This document shows, one piece after another, positions 8,371 through 17,342 of a DNA stretch of 64,000 nucleotides; the stretch's first letter is position 1; the number at the start of each line of letters is the position of its first letter. Source of the DNA: CBDFGT01 sp965247225. Its GTDB lineage: Bacteria; Pseudomonadota; Alphaproteobacteria; Rhizobiales; Rhizobiaceae. Where the stretch lies: positions 310,001 through 374,000 of the forward strand of contig CBDFGT010000029.1 in the NCBI GenBank assembly GCA_965247225.1, written 5' to 3'. The notes beneath the pieces were generated by a model. That model was not told where the DNA came from. It ran no database searches and was given only the letters and a program-made list of their open reading frames with translations. The translations under genes and the position numbers were made by a program.

Positions 8371-9174
8371 TCACCCGGACATGGCACCAGGGCCACGAAT
8401 GGCGTTTGGCGGGCATTTGCCCAGAATGATCATGCCGAGCACTTCATCCTTGGTCACGTCCGTGGTCCTGGCATGGCCTACAACCTGGCCGTTTTTCATC
8501 ACGGTCACACGGTCTGCCAGATCAAACACGTCATGAATGTCGTGGCTGATCAGGAAGATACCGATGCCTTCCTGTTTCAGTTGCCTGATCAGCTCGCCGA
8601 CCTGTGCAGTTTCCTGCGGGCCCAGCGCCGCTGTCGGCTCATCCATGATCAGGATTCGGGCATTGAACAGAATGGCGCGGGCAATGGCCACCGACTGGCG
8701 CTGACCGCCGGAAAGGGCTTTGACCGGCTCCTTGAAACGGCGGAAATTCGGATTGAGACGGCCCATGACCGAGCGGGCAGAGGATTCCATTGCAGCATCA
8801 TCAAGGGTTCCCCAGCGGGTCATCAGTTCGCGACCGAGATAGAGATTGGCGGCGGCATCCACATTGTCTGCCAGAGCGAGTGTCTGGTAGATGGTTTCAA
8901 TACCATAGGCCTTGGCATCGCGCGGGTTGTTGATGGTCACTTCCTCGCCATTGATCCGGATCTTGCCGCTGTCGCGCGGATATGCGCCCGACAGGATCTT
9001 GATCAATGTTGATTTGCCTGCACCGTTGTGTCCCAGAAGGGCAACAACCTCACCTGGAAACAGGTTGATGGACGCCTGGTCAACCGCCCGGATACCGCCA
9101 AAGGCTATGGAGATATCATCCATTTCCACCAGGGGAACGCCAGGGTTGGCCCGGGTTTCTACTTTTGCATTCAT
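8371..9174 (-). CDS. xylose-type sugar ABC transporter ATPase (single domain)
   Basis: 267 residues with one nucleotide-binding domain: Walker A GHNGAGKST near residue 48, signature LSGGQRQ, Walker B ILIMDEPTAAL and switch His in LISHDIHDVF. The E. coli XylG/RbsA type has two such domains; alphaproteobacterial xylose and fructose (FrcA) importers use this one-domain form. It is the last gene of the binding protein-permease-ATPase operon, 11 bp after the permease gene, and has a GGAGG ribosome site. Sugar specificity is taken from the binding protein. Confidence 0.88.
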   Translation of the reverse strand: MNAKVETRANPGVPLVEMDDISIAFGGIRAVDQASINLFPGEVVALLGHNGAGKSTLIKILSGAYPRDSGKIRINGEEVTINNPRDAKAYGIETIYQTLALADNVDAAANLYLGRELMTRWGTLDDAAMESSARSVMGRLNPNFRRFKEPVKALSGGQRQSVAIARAILFNARILIMDEPTAALGPQETAQVGELIRQLKQEGIGIFLISHDIHDVFDLADRVTVMKNGQVVGHARTTDVTKDEVLGMIILGKCPPNAIRGPGAMSG

Positions 9175-9185
9175 GGCAAACCTCC

Positions 9186-10508
9186 TTACTTCACGCGACG
9201 GCGATACAGAGTGTCGAGATAAACCGCGACCACCAGAACACCACCCACGACCATTTGCTGCACGGCGGTATCGAAACCAACAAGGACCATGCCGGATTGC
9301 AGCGATTGCATGACAACAGCACCAAGCATGGCACCGTAAATTGTACCATGGCCACCGGCCAGGGATGTGCCGCCGATAACGGCAGCGGCGATTACGTAGA
9401 GTTCGTCATTGCGACCAAGATCCGCCGTCGCCGAATTGAGGCGCGCGCTGGCTATGGTTGCCGAAATGCCAACCAGAAAGCCCATGAGCGAGAAGATCAT
9501 CACCGTCATGCGTCTGGTGTTGATGCCGGCCAGTTCGGCTGCTTCCGGATTGCCGCCAATGGCAAAGACATAGCGTCCGAAACGGGTACGGGTCGCAACA
9601 AAGGTCATGGCAATGCACACAAAGGCGGCAATCAAGACAGGGATTGCAAAACCGTGCGCGATGAAGATTTCCTTCGGGTCTGTCGTGATATTGTTGGCCG
9701 CCGCATATTGCCTGACGATACCAATCGGCCAGTAATAGCTGTTCACGATCCATGCAAATCCGAGAATGAGTACGGCGCTCAAGGTTGCAAGAAGGCTTTC
9801 TGCCCATACAGGTCGCAGCGGAAACCCGAAGCGGGTGCGTTGCCTGCGGCCTGATATGATCATAAAAATCACAACAAGACAGGCGAGTATGGCAACAATC
9901 CAGCTGCTTGTGGCACCAATGGAGCCATACGGACCGCCGCCGATCAGCTGGAACGTTGCATCAACCGGCGAAATGGTTTCGCCCCTGGCCACATACCAGG
10001 CTGAACCGCGCCAGATCAGCAGTCCGCCGAGCGTCACAATGAAGGACGGAATTTCGAGATAGGCAATCAGGTATCCCTGAAATGTGCCGATCAGCGCGCC
10101 GACCATCAAGCCGACAATGATGGTGATGATCCAGATGTAAGGGCTGCCAAAGCCCAAAAACTGGGGCAGGATCCAGACCTGCACAACACCCATGATCATG
10201 GCTGTGAAGCCGAGCATGGAGCCAACCGACAGGTCGATATGACGGGTGACAATGATCATCACCATGCCCGTTGCCATAACGGCAATGGAGGATGTCTGGA
10301 CAGACAGGTTCCACAGGTTGCGCGGCGTCAGAAACGCGCCTTGACCGTTGAAGACCTGCCCATAAAAGTGAAAGCCCGCCCAGATCAGCAGCAGGGCTGC
10401 AAACATTCCAAGCATGCGCGAATCAATTTCGGTCGCCCGCAGGAATTTTTTGAACGCATTTTCCTGAACCATTCCAGGCCCTGTATTTTTTGCTGGTGTT
10501 TGAACCAT
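9186..10508 (-). CDS. xylose-type sugar ABC transporter permease (XylH-like)
   Basis: 440 residues and about ten or more membrane segments. Markers include IDLSVGSMLGF and FQGYLIAYLEIPSFIVTLGG, the carbohydrate-uptake-2 (RbsC/XylH) permease motifs, and AIGGNPEAAELAGINTRR, the cytoplasmic loop that docks the ATPase. Its length of over 400 residues fits XylH better than RbsC or FrcC (about 330-360). The start ATG has a strong AAAGGAGGGG site. It lies between the binding-protein and ATPase genes. Confidence 0.88.
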   Translation of the reverse strand: MVQTPAKNTGPGMVQENAFKKFLRATEIDSRMLGMFAALLLIWAGFHFYGQVFNGQGAFLTPRNLWNLSVQTSSIAVMATGMVMIIVTRHIDLSVGSMLGFTAMIMGVVQVWILPQFLGFGSPYIWIITIIVGLMVGALIGTFQGYLIAYLEIPSFIVTLGGLLIWRGSAWYVARGETISPVDATFQLIGGGPYGSIGATSSWIVAILACLVVIFMIISGRRQRTRFGFPLRPVWAESLLATLSAVLILGFAWIVNSYYWPIGIVRQYAAANNITTDPKEIFIAHGFAIPVLIAAFVCIAMTFVATRTRFGRYVFAIGGNPEAAELAGINTRRMTVMIFSLMGFLVGISATIASARLNSATADLGRNDELYVIAAAVIGGTSLAGGHGTIYGAMLGAVVMQSLQSGMVLVGFDTAVQQMVVGGVLVVAVYLDTLYRRRVK

Positions 10509-10572
10509 TTAAGCCCCTCCTTTACCACTGAAACGGGCGGCTTTCGCCGAACATATGCCCGCTTTTAAGAAA

Positions 10573-10598
10573 ACCGCGCCGCCTTGCGGCGGCGCGGT
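10573..10598 (-). promoter_or_regulatory. intercistronic GC hairpin after the binding-protein gene
   Basis: An 11-bp GC-rich stem (ACCGCGCCGCC / GGCGGCGCGGT) with a 4-nt loop in the 119-bp gap between the binding-protein and permease genes, followed on the minus strand by TTTTCTT. It would act as a partial terminator or 3' stabiliser, giving more binding protein than permease. Confidence 0.7.
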
Positions 10599-10627
10599 CT
10601 ACAGGATTGGTGATGACCCATCACGGA

Positions 10628-11668
10628 TTATTTGCAAACCGGAACCTTGGCACCGTCTACGCCAGCGCAGAGGGTTGCCTTGTCAATCCAGTTGGCATCC
10701 AGGACAAGGTTCAGGTTGTCCTTGGTGATGGCAGTCGGTGTCAGCAGCACAGCGTTGACTTCGACCTTGCGGGCACCGTCAGCGAACTTGACCACGTTCG
10801 GAACATCTGTCTGTGCCTTGCCTTCGGACAGCATGATGGCAGCTTCAGCCGCTACCTTGCCGAGGGCACGGCTGTCTTTCCAGATGGAAACCAGCTGTGT
10901 GCCAAGAGCAACGCGGTTCAGGGCGGCCTTGTCGCCGTCCTGGCCTGTTACTGGAACAGTACCGGCAAGACCCTGTGCCGAAAGGGCAGCAACAACGCCA
11001 CCGGCCATGCCGTCGTTTTCGGACATCACAGCATCAACAGCATTGTTGTTGGCTGTCAGGATCTGCTCCATGTTCTTCTGGGCATTTTCCGGCTTCCAGC
11101 CGTCCGAAGACGCTTCACCAACGATCTTGATCTTGCCTGCATCAATATTTGGCTTCAGGACTTCCATGATGCCGTTGTACAGGAAGGTTGCATTCGGATC
11201 GCCCGGGTCACCCTTGATGACTGCGAAGTTGCCGGAATCCTTCACCTTCAGCATTTCCTGCGCCATCAGGCGGCCAACGCCAACATTGTCGAAGGTCATG
11301 TAGAGTGCTGCCGGATGTTCAATCTGGACATCGTAGGAAATCATCGGAATGCCTTCCGAGGCAGCCTTTTCAACAGCCGGCAGAATGGCTTCCGAATCGT
11401 AGGGAACGATCAGCAGAACGTCTGCGCCCTGAGAAATGAGGGACTCGACGTCCGTGAGCTGCTTTGCTGCAGAACCCTGAGCGTCTGCAGAGATGTACTT
11501 GTCGCCATTGGCTTCAACGATAGACTTGATAATGCCTTCGTCCGTCTTCCAGCGCTCTTCCTGGAAAATCTTCCAGGATACGGCAATGGTCTTGTCCTTT
11601 GCCACGGCGATGCCTGCAAATGACACGGCAAAAACTGCGCTCGCAAGCGCAACGGTCAATTTCTTCAT
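10628..11668 (-). CDS. xylF: D-xylose-type periplasmic binding protein (XylF-like)
   Basis: 346 residues starting MKKLTVALASAVFAVSFAGIAVA, a cleavable signal peptide, with CGGGAGGACT as ribosome site. The mature protein follows XylF closely: VSWKIFQEERWKTDE, YISADAQGSAAKQLTDVESLI, YMTFDNVGVGRLMAQE, NMEQILTANNNAVDAVMSENDGMAGG, PVTGQDGDKAALNRVALG and a C-terminal Cys pair region. It binds the sugar in the periplasm for the XylH-like permease. First gene of the operon, divergent from a ROK regulator. D-xylose is the best guess; a related pentose or hexose is possible. Confidence 0.88.
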   Translation of the reverse strand: MKKLTVALASAVFAVSFAGIAVAKDKTIAVSWKIFQEERWKTDEGIIKSIVEANGDKYISADAQGSAAKQLTDVESLISQGADVLLIVPYDSEAILPAVEKAASEGIPMISYDVQIEHPAALYMTFDNVGVGRLMAQEMLKVKDSGNFAVIKGDPGDPNATFLYNGIMEVLKPNIDAGKIKIVGEASSDGWKPENAQKNMEQILTANNNAVDAVMSENDGMAGGVVAALSAQGLAGTVPVTGQDGDKAALNRVALGTQLVSIWKDSRALGKVAAEAAIMLSEGKAQTDVPNVVKFADGARKVEVNAVLLTPTAITKDNLNLVLDANWIDKATLCAGVDGAKVPVCK

Positions 11669-11747
11669 GTAGTCCTCCCGAGTGAATGACAGCACCGTCG
11701 CGTTCCTCCACGTGGCGTCTGTCAGTCCGTGATACGCTGTCTGAAAA

Positions 11748-11772
11748 ACTTTTCTCGACAGTCGAGAAAAGT
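11748..11772. promoter_or_regulatory. operator-like palindrome between xylF and ROK gene
   Basis: A 25-bp palindrome: ACTTTTCTCGAC, one central A at 11760, then GTCGAGAAAAGT. It is 80 bp upstream of xylF and 64 bp upstream of the ROK gene. ROK repressors bind such symmetrical sites with A/T-rich outer halves, so this is the likely shared operator. A second, weaker symmetric stretch (AGTTTTTTAAAACT, 11787 region) and a direct repeat TCGGACAT (11806 and 11819 region) lie on the ROK side. Confidence 0.7.
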
Positions 11773-11835
11773 ATTGTCAGAGTTTTTTAAAACTGTCAAC
11801 ATATGTCGGACATCGAAATCGGACATGCTTGATGC

Positions 11836-13140
11836 ATGCATGCGATGTTGCTGACAACGCTTTGGGAGGAGCGGCTGTTGCGCAAGCTGACAGGGGGAGA
11901 TGTATCTGCAATGCTGATGAGGTCGAGCACGGAATCCGTCCGCAACCAGAACTGTGTTCTGGTTTTGACGGCGTTGCGGCGCAACGGACCCCTCTCGCAT
12001 ACGGATCTGGCGGATCTCACAGGACTTTCCTCGGCAACAGTCTCGGCGATCACGGCTGATCTGGAGCGGGAGTCCATTCTGGAGCGGATTGAGAGTACAT
12101 CGGCTTCCGGGCGCGGACGTCCGCGCGTTTCTTTCATGCAGCGTCGTAACGGAGGCTTTATCGTCACGGTGCGCATTTCGTCGGATCAGGTGCAATATTC
12201 TCTGGTGGATTATTCCGGTACATTGATAGACCGGTTTGAAGAAGGGCGGTCTGGCAAAAGGGAAACGGTTGAGAGTTTCGCCGGAAGCCTGCGTCTGGCG
12301 GTGGATCGTCTCGCAGAGCGCTCAAGTCTTGACCGTTCGCGCATCCTGGTCATTTCCATCAGCAGCAAGGGGCTGGTTGACGGATTTTCCAAAACCTTGT
12401 TGTGGTCTCCGGTTTTTGGCAGCGACAAGATCGATTTTTCCAAAGTTTTCAAAAGCCTGCCGCAGGCGACGATAATTCTGAGCAATGAAACCCTGCTGGT
12501 GGCGGCAGCCATTGCCCGCAGGCGGGAAAAGAAGGGCCAGTTTACCTCCTGTTCTCTGGCCGCCCTTTCCCTGGGGCACAGTATCGGGCTGGGCATTGTC
12601 CGGCATGATGCCAGCGGACAGCATGATGTCACAGCTCCGGATTTTGGCCATATGCTGCATATGGCCAATGGCGGGCTATGCCGCTGCGGGAATTTTGGCT
12701 GTATTGAGGCCGCTGCCGGATTTTACGCCATACTGCGGGCAGCCTTTGAAGTGCCGGCGGATACCATTCCGGCCAAATTTGTGCCGCTGCCGGAAATGGA
12801 CAGGATTGCAATATCTGCACGGCAAGGCAACAGGATGGCAGGTTTTGCTTTCCGGCAGGCGGGTCTTGCGCTGGGCAACGGGCTGTCGCGGATGATCAGT
12901 CTGAATGAGGTGATGCCGATCGTTGTCACCGGGCCAGGAACACGGTTTTTCGATCTGCTGGAAAGTGGCCTCAGGGAGGGGCTGGGTCAGTCAAGGCTGG
13001 CGCGGATGGGCGGAATGCCCGATATCAGCGTCATTCCGGATGAACAGGTTCTGGTGTTTGAGGGACATCTGGATCTGGCACTGTCGCATATTGACCAGGA
13101 CATTGTCATGTCGCGGCACCGCACCGACACTGAAGCATAG
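11836..13140 (+). CDS. ROK family transcriptional regulator (XylR-type)
   Basis: 434 residues. The N-terminal winged HTH reads RRNGPLSHTDLADLTGLSSATVSAITADLE. The ROK kinase-like body carries the zinc signature GLCRCGNFGCIE and the preceding DFGHM. ROK repressors sense sugars and release their operator. The gene is divergent from the XylF-XylH-ATPase operon with a large palindrome between, so it most likely represses uptake in the absence of the sugar. The start is not firm: ATG 11836 and ATG 11845 are both possible and neither has a clear ribosome site. Confidence 0.88.
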   Translation: MHAMLLTTLWEERLLRKLTGGDVSAMLMRSSTESVRNQNCVLVLTALRRNGPLSHTDLADLTGLSSATVSAITADLERESILERIESTSASGRGRPRVSFMQRRNGGFIVTVRISSDQVQYSLVDYSGTLIDRFEEGRSGKRETVESFAGSLRLAVDRLAERSSLDRSRILVISISSKGLVDGFSKTLLWSPVFGSDKIDFSKVFKSLPQATIILSNETLLVAAAIARRREKKGQFTSCSLAALSLGHSIGLGIVRHDASGQHDVTAPDFGHMLHMANGGLCRCGNFGCIEAAAGFYAILRAAFEVPADTIPAKFVPLPEMDRIAISARQGNRMAGFAFRQAGLALGNGLSRMISLNEVMPIVVTGPGTRFFDLLESGLREGLGQSRLARMGGMPDISVIPDEQVLVFEGHLDLALSHIDQDIVMSRHRTDTEA

Positions 13141-13164
13141 CGGTTACTGGAGGAGGGGAATGCA

Positions 13165-14490
13165 ATGAAACGTGCCAAACACGCCGTGGTCCTGCTAATC
13201 GTTATCCTGATGACGGGAGCGGGCGGCTTTCAGCGGGCTTTTGCCGGGGATGGAGCCATTGCACCGCAGGAGGTTATCCACACCTGGTACAGGCTGGTGC
13301 TGGAGCTGGTGCGCCATACACCCACTTACACGCCGCCTGTTGCCAGCCGGTCTTTCGGCTATATCGGTGTTGCTGCATTTGAGGCTGTGGCGTCGGGGTC
13401 TGCGTCCCTGACATCCCTTGCCGGACAACTGAACGGTTTGCAGCCTTTGCCGGTGCGCCAGGCTGGCAAGGTTTACAGCGAGACTGTTATTGTTCAGGCC
13501 ACCATGGCACTTTCGGCGCACCGGCTGTTTGACAACACCGGTCCAACCGGCCAGCGCGCCATGGCGGCGCTTGAAAAAACGCTGGCGGCAAAGGCCGCTG
13601 CCTCCGTGCCTGACGATGTCGTGGCCCGCAGCAAGGCTTATGGTGAGGCCATTGCCCGCCACATTCTTGAATGGGCCAGCACGGACAAGGGGGCCGATAT
13701 CGAAAATATGGGCTTTCCGCGCAGCTATACGCTGACAAAAGGTCCGGCGCACTGGGTTCCAACCAACCTGATTGCCCTTCAGCAGACGCCCCTTTTGCCG
13801 GATTGGGGCAAGAACCGGCCCTTTGCAATGCCGGAGGGCGGATCCTGCCCGTTGCCTGCGCCGATTGCCTATAGTGAAGACAGGACTTCTGAATTCTACA
13901 AGGAAGCCCTGGAGGTTTTTGAGGTCCGGAAAAACCTGACGCCCGAGCAAGGCATGATAGCCCGGTTCTGGGCAGATGACGCCATGCTGTCCCCCACGCC
14001 TCCCGGGCACTGGATTTCCATTGCCATGCAGATCCTGCAGCGCGACAATGCCGATCTGGACCTTGAGGTGGACGTGCTGGCCCGTCTGGGCATTGCCCTG
14101 GCAGATGCCTTTATCGGCTGCTGGCACGAGAAATTTGTATATGATCTGGTGCGCCCGGTGACCTATATCCGTCGCACCATGGACCCGAAATGGGAGTCTG
14201 TCCTGACGACACCGCCATTTCCCGAATATCCCAGCGGTCACAGCACCCAGTCCGGGGCCGCTGCGACGGTGCTGACACAGATGTTTGGCGATGATTTTGC
14301 CTTTGAGGATGCAACGCATGTCGATGACGGCATTCCGGCGCGCAAGTTTGCAAGCTTCTGGGCTGCGGCCCATGAGGCCGGTATTTCACGGCTCTATGGC
14401 GGTATTCATTTCCGTGCAGCCATAGAGCGCGGGCTGGATCAGGGACGGTGCATCGGAGCCTATGTCAATGCCTTGCGCACAAGGATGTAA
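13165..14490 (+). CDS. vanadium-dependent haloperoxidase-like / PAP2 superfamily protein, exported
   Basis: 441 residues with a signal peptide (hydrophobic 8-28, cut near AFA-GD). The C-terminal half has the acid phosphatase/haloperoxidase signature: a Lys-containing stretch WHEKFVYDLVRPVTYI, then FPEYPSGHSTQSGAAATVL with the Ser-Gly-His of the PSGH motif, then SRLYGGIHFRAAIERG with the vanadate/phosphate-binding Arg and the apical His. The fold binds vanadate or phosphate; members are either halide peroxidases or phosphatases. It has a GGAGGAGGGG ribosome site, follows the ROK gene by 24 bp and precedes a CRTAC1 gene by 3 bp, so it is one unit with that protein. Confidence 0.85.
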   Translation: MKRAKHAVVLLIVILMTGAGGFQRAFAGDGAIAPQEVIHTWYRLVLELVRHTPTYTPPVASRSFGYIGVAAFEAVASGSASLTSLAGQLNGLQPLPVRQAGKVYSETVIVQATMALSAHRLFDNTGPTGQRAMAALEKTLAAKAAASVPDDVVARSKAYGEAIARHILEWASTDKGADIENMGFPRSYTLTKGPAHWVPTNLIALQQTPLLPDWGKNRPFAMPEGGSCPLPAPIAYSEDRTSEFYKEALEVFEVRKNLTPEQGMIARFWADDAMLSPTPPGHWISIAMQILQRDNADLDLEVDVLARLGIALADAFIGCWHEKFVYDLVRPVTYIRRTMDPKWESVLTTPPFPEYPSGHSTQSGAAATVLTQMFGDDFAFEDATHVDDGIPARKFASFWAAAHEAGISRLYGGIHFRAAIERGLDQGRCIGAYVNALRTRM

Positions 14491-14493
14491 ACC

Positions 14494-16113
14494 ATGAACA
14501 TGTATTTTATGTTTTTTATCACCCTTGCCCTTGCCGGCACCCGTGCTTTTGCTGCGGATTCCGGTCCTGTCGTCCCGCACTTCGTTGAGGAAACCAAAGC
14601 TGCCGGAATCAACAGCATCTATGCAGGCGACTGGCAATATATGGTGGGAGGCGGGGCTGCCACATTCGACTGCAATGATGACGGCTATCCTGACCTGCTT
14701 CTGGCGGGAGGGGAAAGGCCAGCCACATTTTACCGCAATACCAGCCCGCAAGGCGGGGCGCTGCATTTTACGGCCGCGAAAAGCGGTCTGGAATTTGACA
14801 AGGTGACCGGTGCCTGGCCGCTGGATATTGACGGGGACGGCAAGCAGGATATCGTCCTGCTGCGGGTTGGCGAGAACCTTGTCATGCGCGGCAAGGGCGC
14901 TTGCCAGTTTGAGCAGGCCAACAGGGACTGGGGATTTGACGGTGGCGACGGGTGGTCTACCGCCTTTGCCGCCACCTTTGAAAAAGGTGCCAACTGGCCG
15001 ACCCTGGCCATCGGCAACTATATTGATCGTGCGCAGGAAGCCTTCCCCTGGGGGTCTTGTACGGATAACTGGCTGCACCGCCCGGATGCAGATTTGAGAA
15101 AATTTGCCAGGCCCATTGCGCTCAAACCGGGTTTTTGTGCCCTTTCCATGCTGTTTACCGACTGGAACAAATCCGGGACGCCTTCCCTGCGGGTTTCCAA
15201 TGATCGCGAATATTACAAGGGCGGGCAGGAGCAGCTCTGGCATGTCGAGCCAGGCAAGGTGCCTGCGCTTTACACGGAAGCCGAAGGCTGGAAAAGCCTG
15301 CGCGTCTGGGGCATGGGCATTGCAAGCTATGATCTTGATTTCGATGGATATCCGGAATATTTCCTGACATCGATGGCAGACAACAAGCTGCAAAGCCTTG
15401 CAGCCCGTCCCGAAGCAGGCAAGCCTGCGATGGCGACATTCTCCGATATTGCCTTTGCAAAAGGTGTGACCGCGCACCGGCCCTATACGGGAGGGGACTG
15501 GCATCCCAGCACGGCATGGCATGCGCAGTTTGAAGATGTGAACAATGATGGTCTGGTGGACCTGTTTGTGGCGAAAGGCAATGTGGCCGAAATGCCGGAT
15601 TTTGCCGCCAAAGACCCGAATAACCTGTTGTTGCAGGGGGCGGACGGCAAGTTTGTGGAAGCCGGCGACAAGGCCGGGGTCGCCAGCATGGCGATTTCGC
15701 GCGGTGCGGCCGTGACGGATTTCAATCTGGACGGATTGCCGGATCTGGTCGTGGTCAACCGCTGGGAAAGTGCGCAGCTCTGGCGCAATACAGGCCCTGC
15801 GGCCGGTCACTGGCTGGCGGTCAGCCTGCAACAGGAGGGTGCCAACCGGGACGGAATTGGTGCGTGGATCGAGGTCCGGCGTGGTGACACCATCATGCGG
15901 CGCGAGATCACTTCCGGCGGCGGGCAGGCTTCCGGCCAGAACGGGTGGTGGCATATCGGCCTTGGCGATAGCGCGAAAGCGGATATTCGCGTTGTCTGGC
16001 CGGACGGAACGGCAGGCGGGTGGCAAAACGTGGCTGCAGACCGGTTTTACCGGATATCACCCGATCATCCTGCGGTCCTGTGGACACCCGGAAACGCGAC
16101 GGCGGACCCTTGA
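14494..16113 (+). CDS. CRTAC1-like FG-GAP/VCBS repeat protein with ASPIC/UnbV domain
   Basis: 539 residues with an N-terminal signal peptide. It has at least five calcium-loop-like DxDxDG repeats (DCNDDGYPDL, DIDGDGKQDI, DLDFDGYPEY, DVNNDGLVDL, DFNLDGLPDL), which mark an integrin-alpha-like beta-propeller. The C-terminal section (NRDGIGAWIEVRRGDTIMRREITSG, then DIRVVWPDG) is the ASPIC/UnbV domain found in CRTAC1 homologues. The role is unknown; an extracytoplasmic calcium-stabilised binding protein is likely. Transcribed with the haloperoxidase-like gene (3-bp gap), which points to joint action in the periplasm or outside. Confidence 0.85.
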   Translation: MNMYFMFFITLALAGTRAFAADSGPVVPHFVEETKAAGINSIYAGDWQYMVGGGAATFDCNDDGYPDLLLAGGERPATFYRNTSPQGGALHFTAAKSGLEFDKVTGAWPLDIDGDGKQDIVLLRVGENLVMRGKGACQFEQANRDWGFDGGDGWSTAFAATFEKGANWPTLAIGNYIDRAQEAFPWGSCTDNWLHRPDADLRKFARPIALKPGFCALSMLFTDWNKSGTPSLRVSNDREYYKGGQEQLWHVEPGKVPALYTEAEGWKSLRVWGMGIASYDLDFDGYPEYFLTSMADNKLQSLAARPEAGKPAMATFSDIAFAKGVTAHRPYTGGDWHPSTAWHAQFEDVNNDGLVDLFVAKGNVAEMPDFAAKDPNNLLLQGADGKFVEAGDKAGVASMAISRGAAVTDFNLDGLPDLVVVNRWESAQLWRNTGPAAGHWLAVSLQQEGANRDGIGAWIEVRRGDTIMRREITSGGGQASGQNGWWHIGLGDSAKADIRVVWPDGTAGGWQNVAADRFYRISPDHPAVLWTPGNATADP

Positions 16114-16140
16114 CCTTCAAATCAGTTTCCGGTCTTCAAC

Positions 16141-16168
16141 AAAAAAGGCACCACCTTTCAGTGGTGCC
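16141..16168 (-). terminator. rho-independent terminator of glnII
   Basis: The 8-bp stem GGCACCAC/GTGGTGCC with a 6-nt loop is followed, on the minus strand, by six T (A-run 16141-16146). It lies 28 bp past the glnII stop and may also help end the CRTAC1 transcript. Confidence 0.85.
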
Positions 16169-16195
16169 GTTCTTCCAGTCGATGGTTTCCCGTGA

Positions 16196-17230
16196 TCAGG
16201 CAGCGGCTGAAGCGGCTGTCGGAACTTCTGAAATGGTCTTCAGAACACGCGATGCGATCTGGTATGGGTCGCCCTGCGAGTTTGGACGACGGTCTTCCAG
16301 ATAACCACGGTAGTCGTTCTTGATGAAGGAATGCGGAACGCGGATGGAGGCACCACGGTCGGCCACACCATAGGAGAACTTGTTCCACGGAGCGGTTTCG
16401 TGCTTGCCGGTCAGACGTTTGTCATTGTCCGGGCCGTATACGGCGATGTGGTCCATCAGGTTCTTGTCGAAGGCGGCCATCAGGGCTTCAAAATAGGCCT
16501 TGCCGCCAACTTCGCGCATGAACTTGGTGGAGAAGTTGCAATGCATGCCAGAGCCATTCCAGTCGGTGTCGCCGAGTGGCTTGCAATGATATTCGATATC
16601 AATGCCATACTTTTCTGTCAGGCGCTGCAACAGGTAGCGTGCCATCCAGATCTCGTCTGCCGCCTTCTTGGAGCCCTTGCCGAAAATCTGGAATTCCCAC
16701 TGACCCTTGGCCACTTCTGCATTGATGCCTTCGTGGTTGATGCCGGCTTCCAGGCAAAGGTCGAGATGCTCTTCCACGATTTCGCGCGCAATGTCGCCAA
16801 CGTTGGAATAGCCGACGCCTGTGTAATACGGGCCCTGCGGTGCCGGGTAGCCATGCTCGGGGAAGCCGAGGGGGCGACCGTCCTTGTAGAAGAAATATTC
16901 CTGCTCAAAGCCAAACCATGTGCCTTCGTCGTCAAGGATCGTGGCGCGGGCATTGGTTGAATGCGGGGTGACGCCATCCGGCATCATCACTTCGCACATG
17001 ACCAGCACACCGTTTGTACGGGCTGGATCTGGATAGAGAGCAACCGGTTTCAGCACACAATCCGAGCTGCGGCCTTCGGCCTGCATTGTTGACGAACCGT
17101 CAAAGCCCCACAATGGAAGCTCTTCCAGTGTCGGGAATTCTGCGAATTCCTTGACCTGGGTCTTACCACGAAGATTTGGCACGGGCGTATAGCCATCCAG
17201 CCAAATATATTCGAGCTTGTATTTTGTCAT
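16196..17230 (-). CDS. glnII: glutamine synthetase type II
   Basis: 344 residues from the ATG at 17230, preceded by AGGAGAG. The sequence is the eukaryote-type GSII of rhizobia: YIWLDGYTPVPNLRGKT, WGFDGSSTMQAEGRSSD, EQEYFFYKDGRPLGFP, GPYYTGVGYSNVGDIAREIVEEH, INAEVAKGQWEFQIF, HCNFSTKFMREVGG, GKHETAPWNKFSYGVADRGASIRVP and DRRPNSQGDPY. It forms glutamine from glutamate, ammonia and ATP in the cytoplasm under nitrogen limitation. A sigma-54 promoter lies upstream and the divergent gene resembles gstI, the translation inhibitor of glnII. The C-terminus ends in an Ala-rich tail. Confidence 0.96.
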   Translation of the reverse strand: MTKYKLEYIWLDGYTPVPNLRGKTQVKEFAEFPTLEELPLWGFDGSSTMQAEGRSSDCVLKPVALYPDPARTNGVLVMCEVMMPDGVTPHSTNARATILDDEGTWFGFEQEYFFYKDGRPLGFPEHGYPAPQGPYYTGVGYSNVGDIAREIVEEHLDLCLEAGINHEGINAEVAKGQWEFQIFGKGSKKAADEIWMARYLLQRLTEKYGIDIEYHCKPLGDTDWNGSGMHCNFSTKFMREVGGKAYFEALMAAFDKNLMDHIAVYGPDNDKRLTGKHETAPWNKFSYGVADRGASIRVPHSFIKNDYRGYLEDRRPNSQGDPYQIASRVLKTISEVPTAASAAA

Positions 17231-17326
17231 TACCGAACTCTCCTGATTGCCAAGGCGAACCGTGATTTTTAAAGACGCATGTGGCAGCAAAGGAAAAACC
17301 TCCACGCCGCTTGCCCCAGCGAGGCT

Positions 17327-17342
17327 TGCACGAAACGTGCCA
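17327..17342 (-). promoter_or_regulatory. sigma-54 (RpoN) promoter of glnII
   Basis: On the minus strand this reads TGGCACGTTTCGTGCA: GG and GC elements with the exact -24/-12 spacing, and only one change from TGGCACG-N4-TTGCA. Transcription would start about 12 bp beyond, near 17316, giving a leader of roughly 86 nt. This fits nitrogen (NtrC) control of rhizobial glnII; a clear NtrC site was not identified. Confidence 0.8.

Noticed and set aside
14386..16026. Open frame of about 546 codons on the minus strand opposite the CRTAC1 gene
   Set aside because: Antisense to a gene with clear repeats and a signal peptide; its translation has no family pattern and reflects third-position GC bias.
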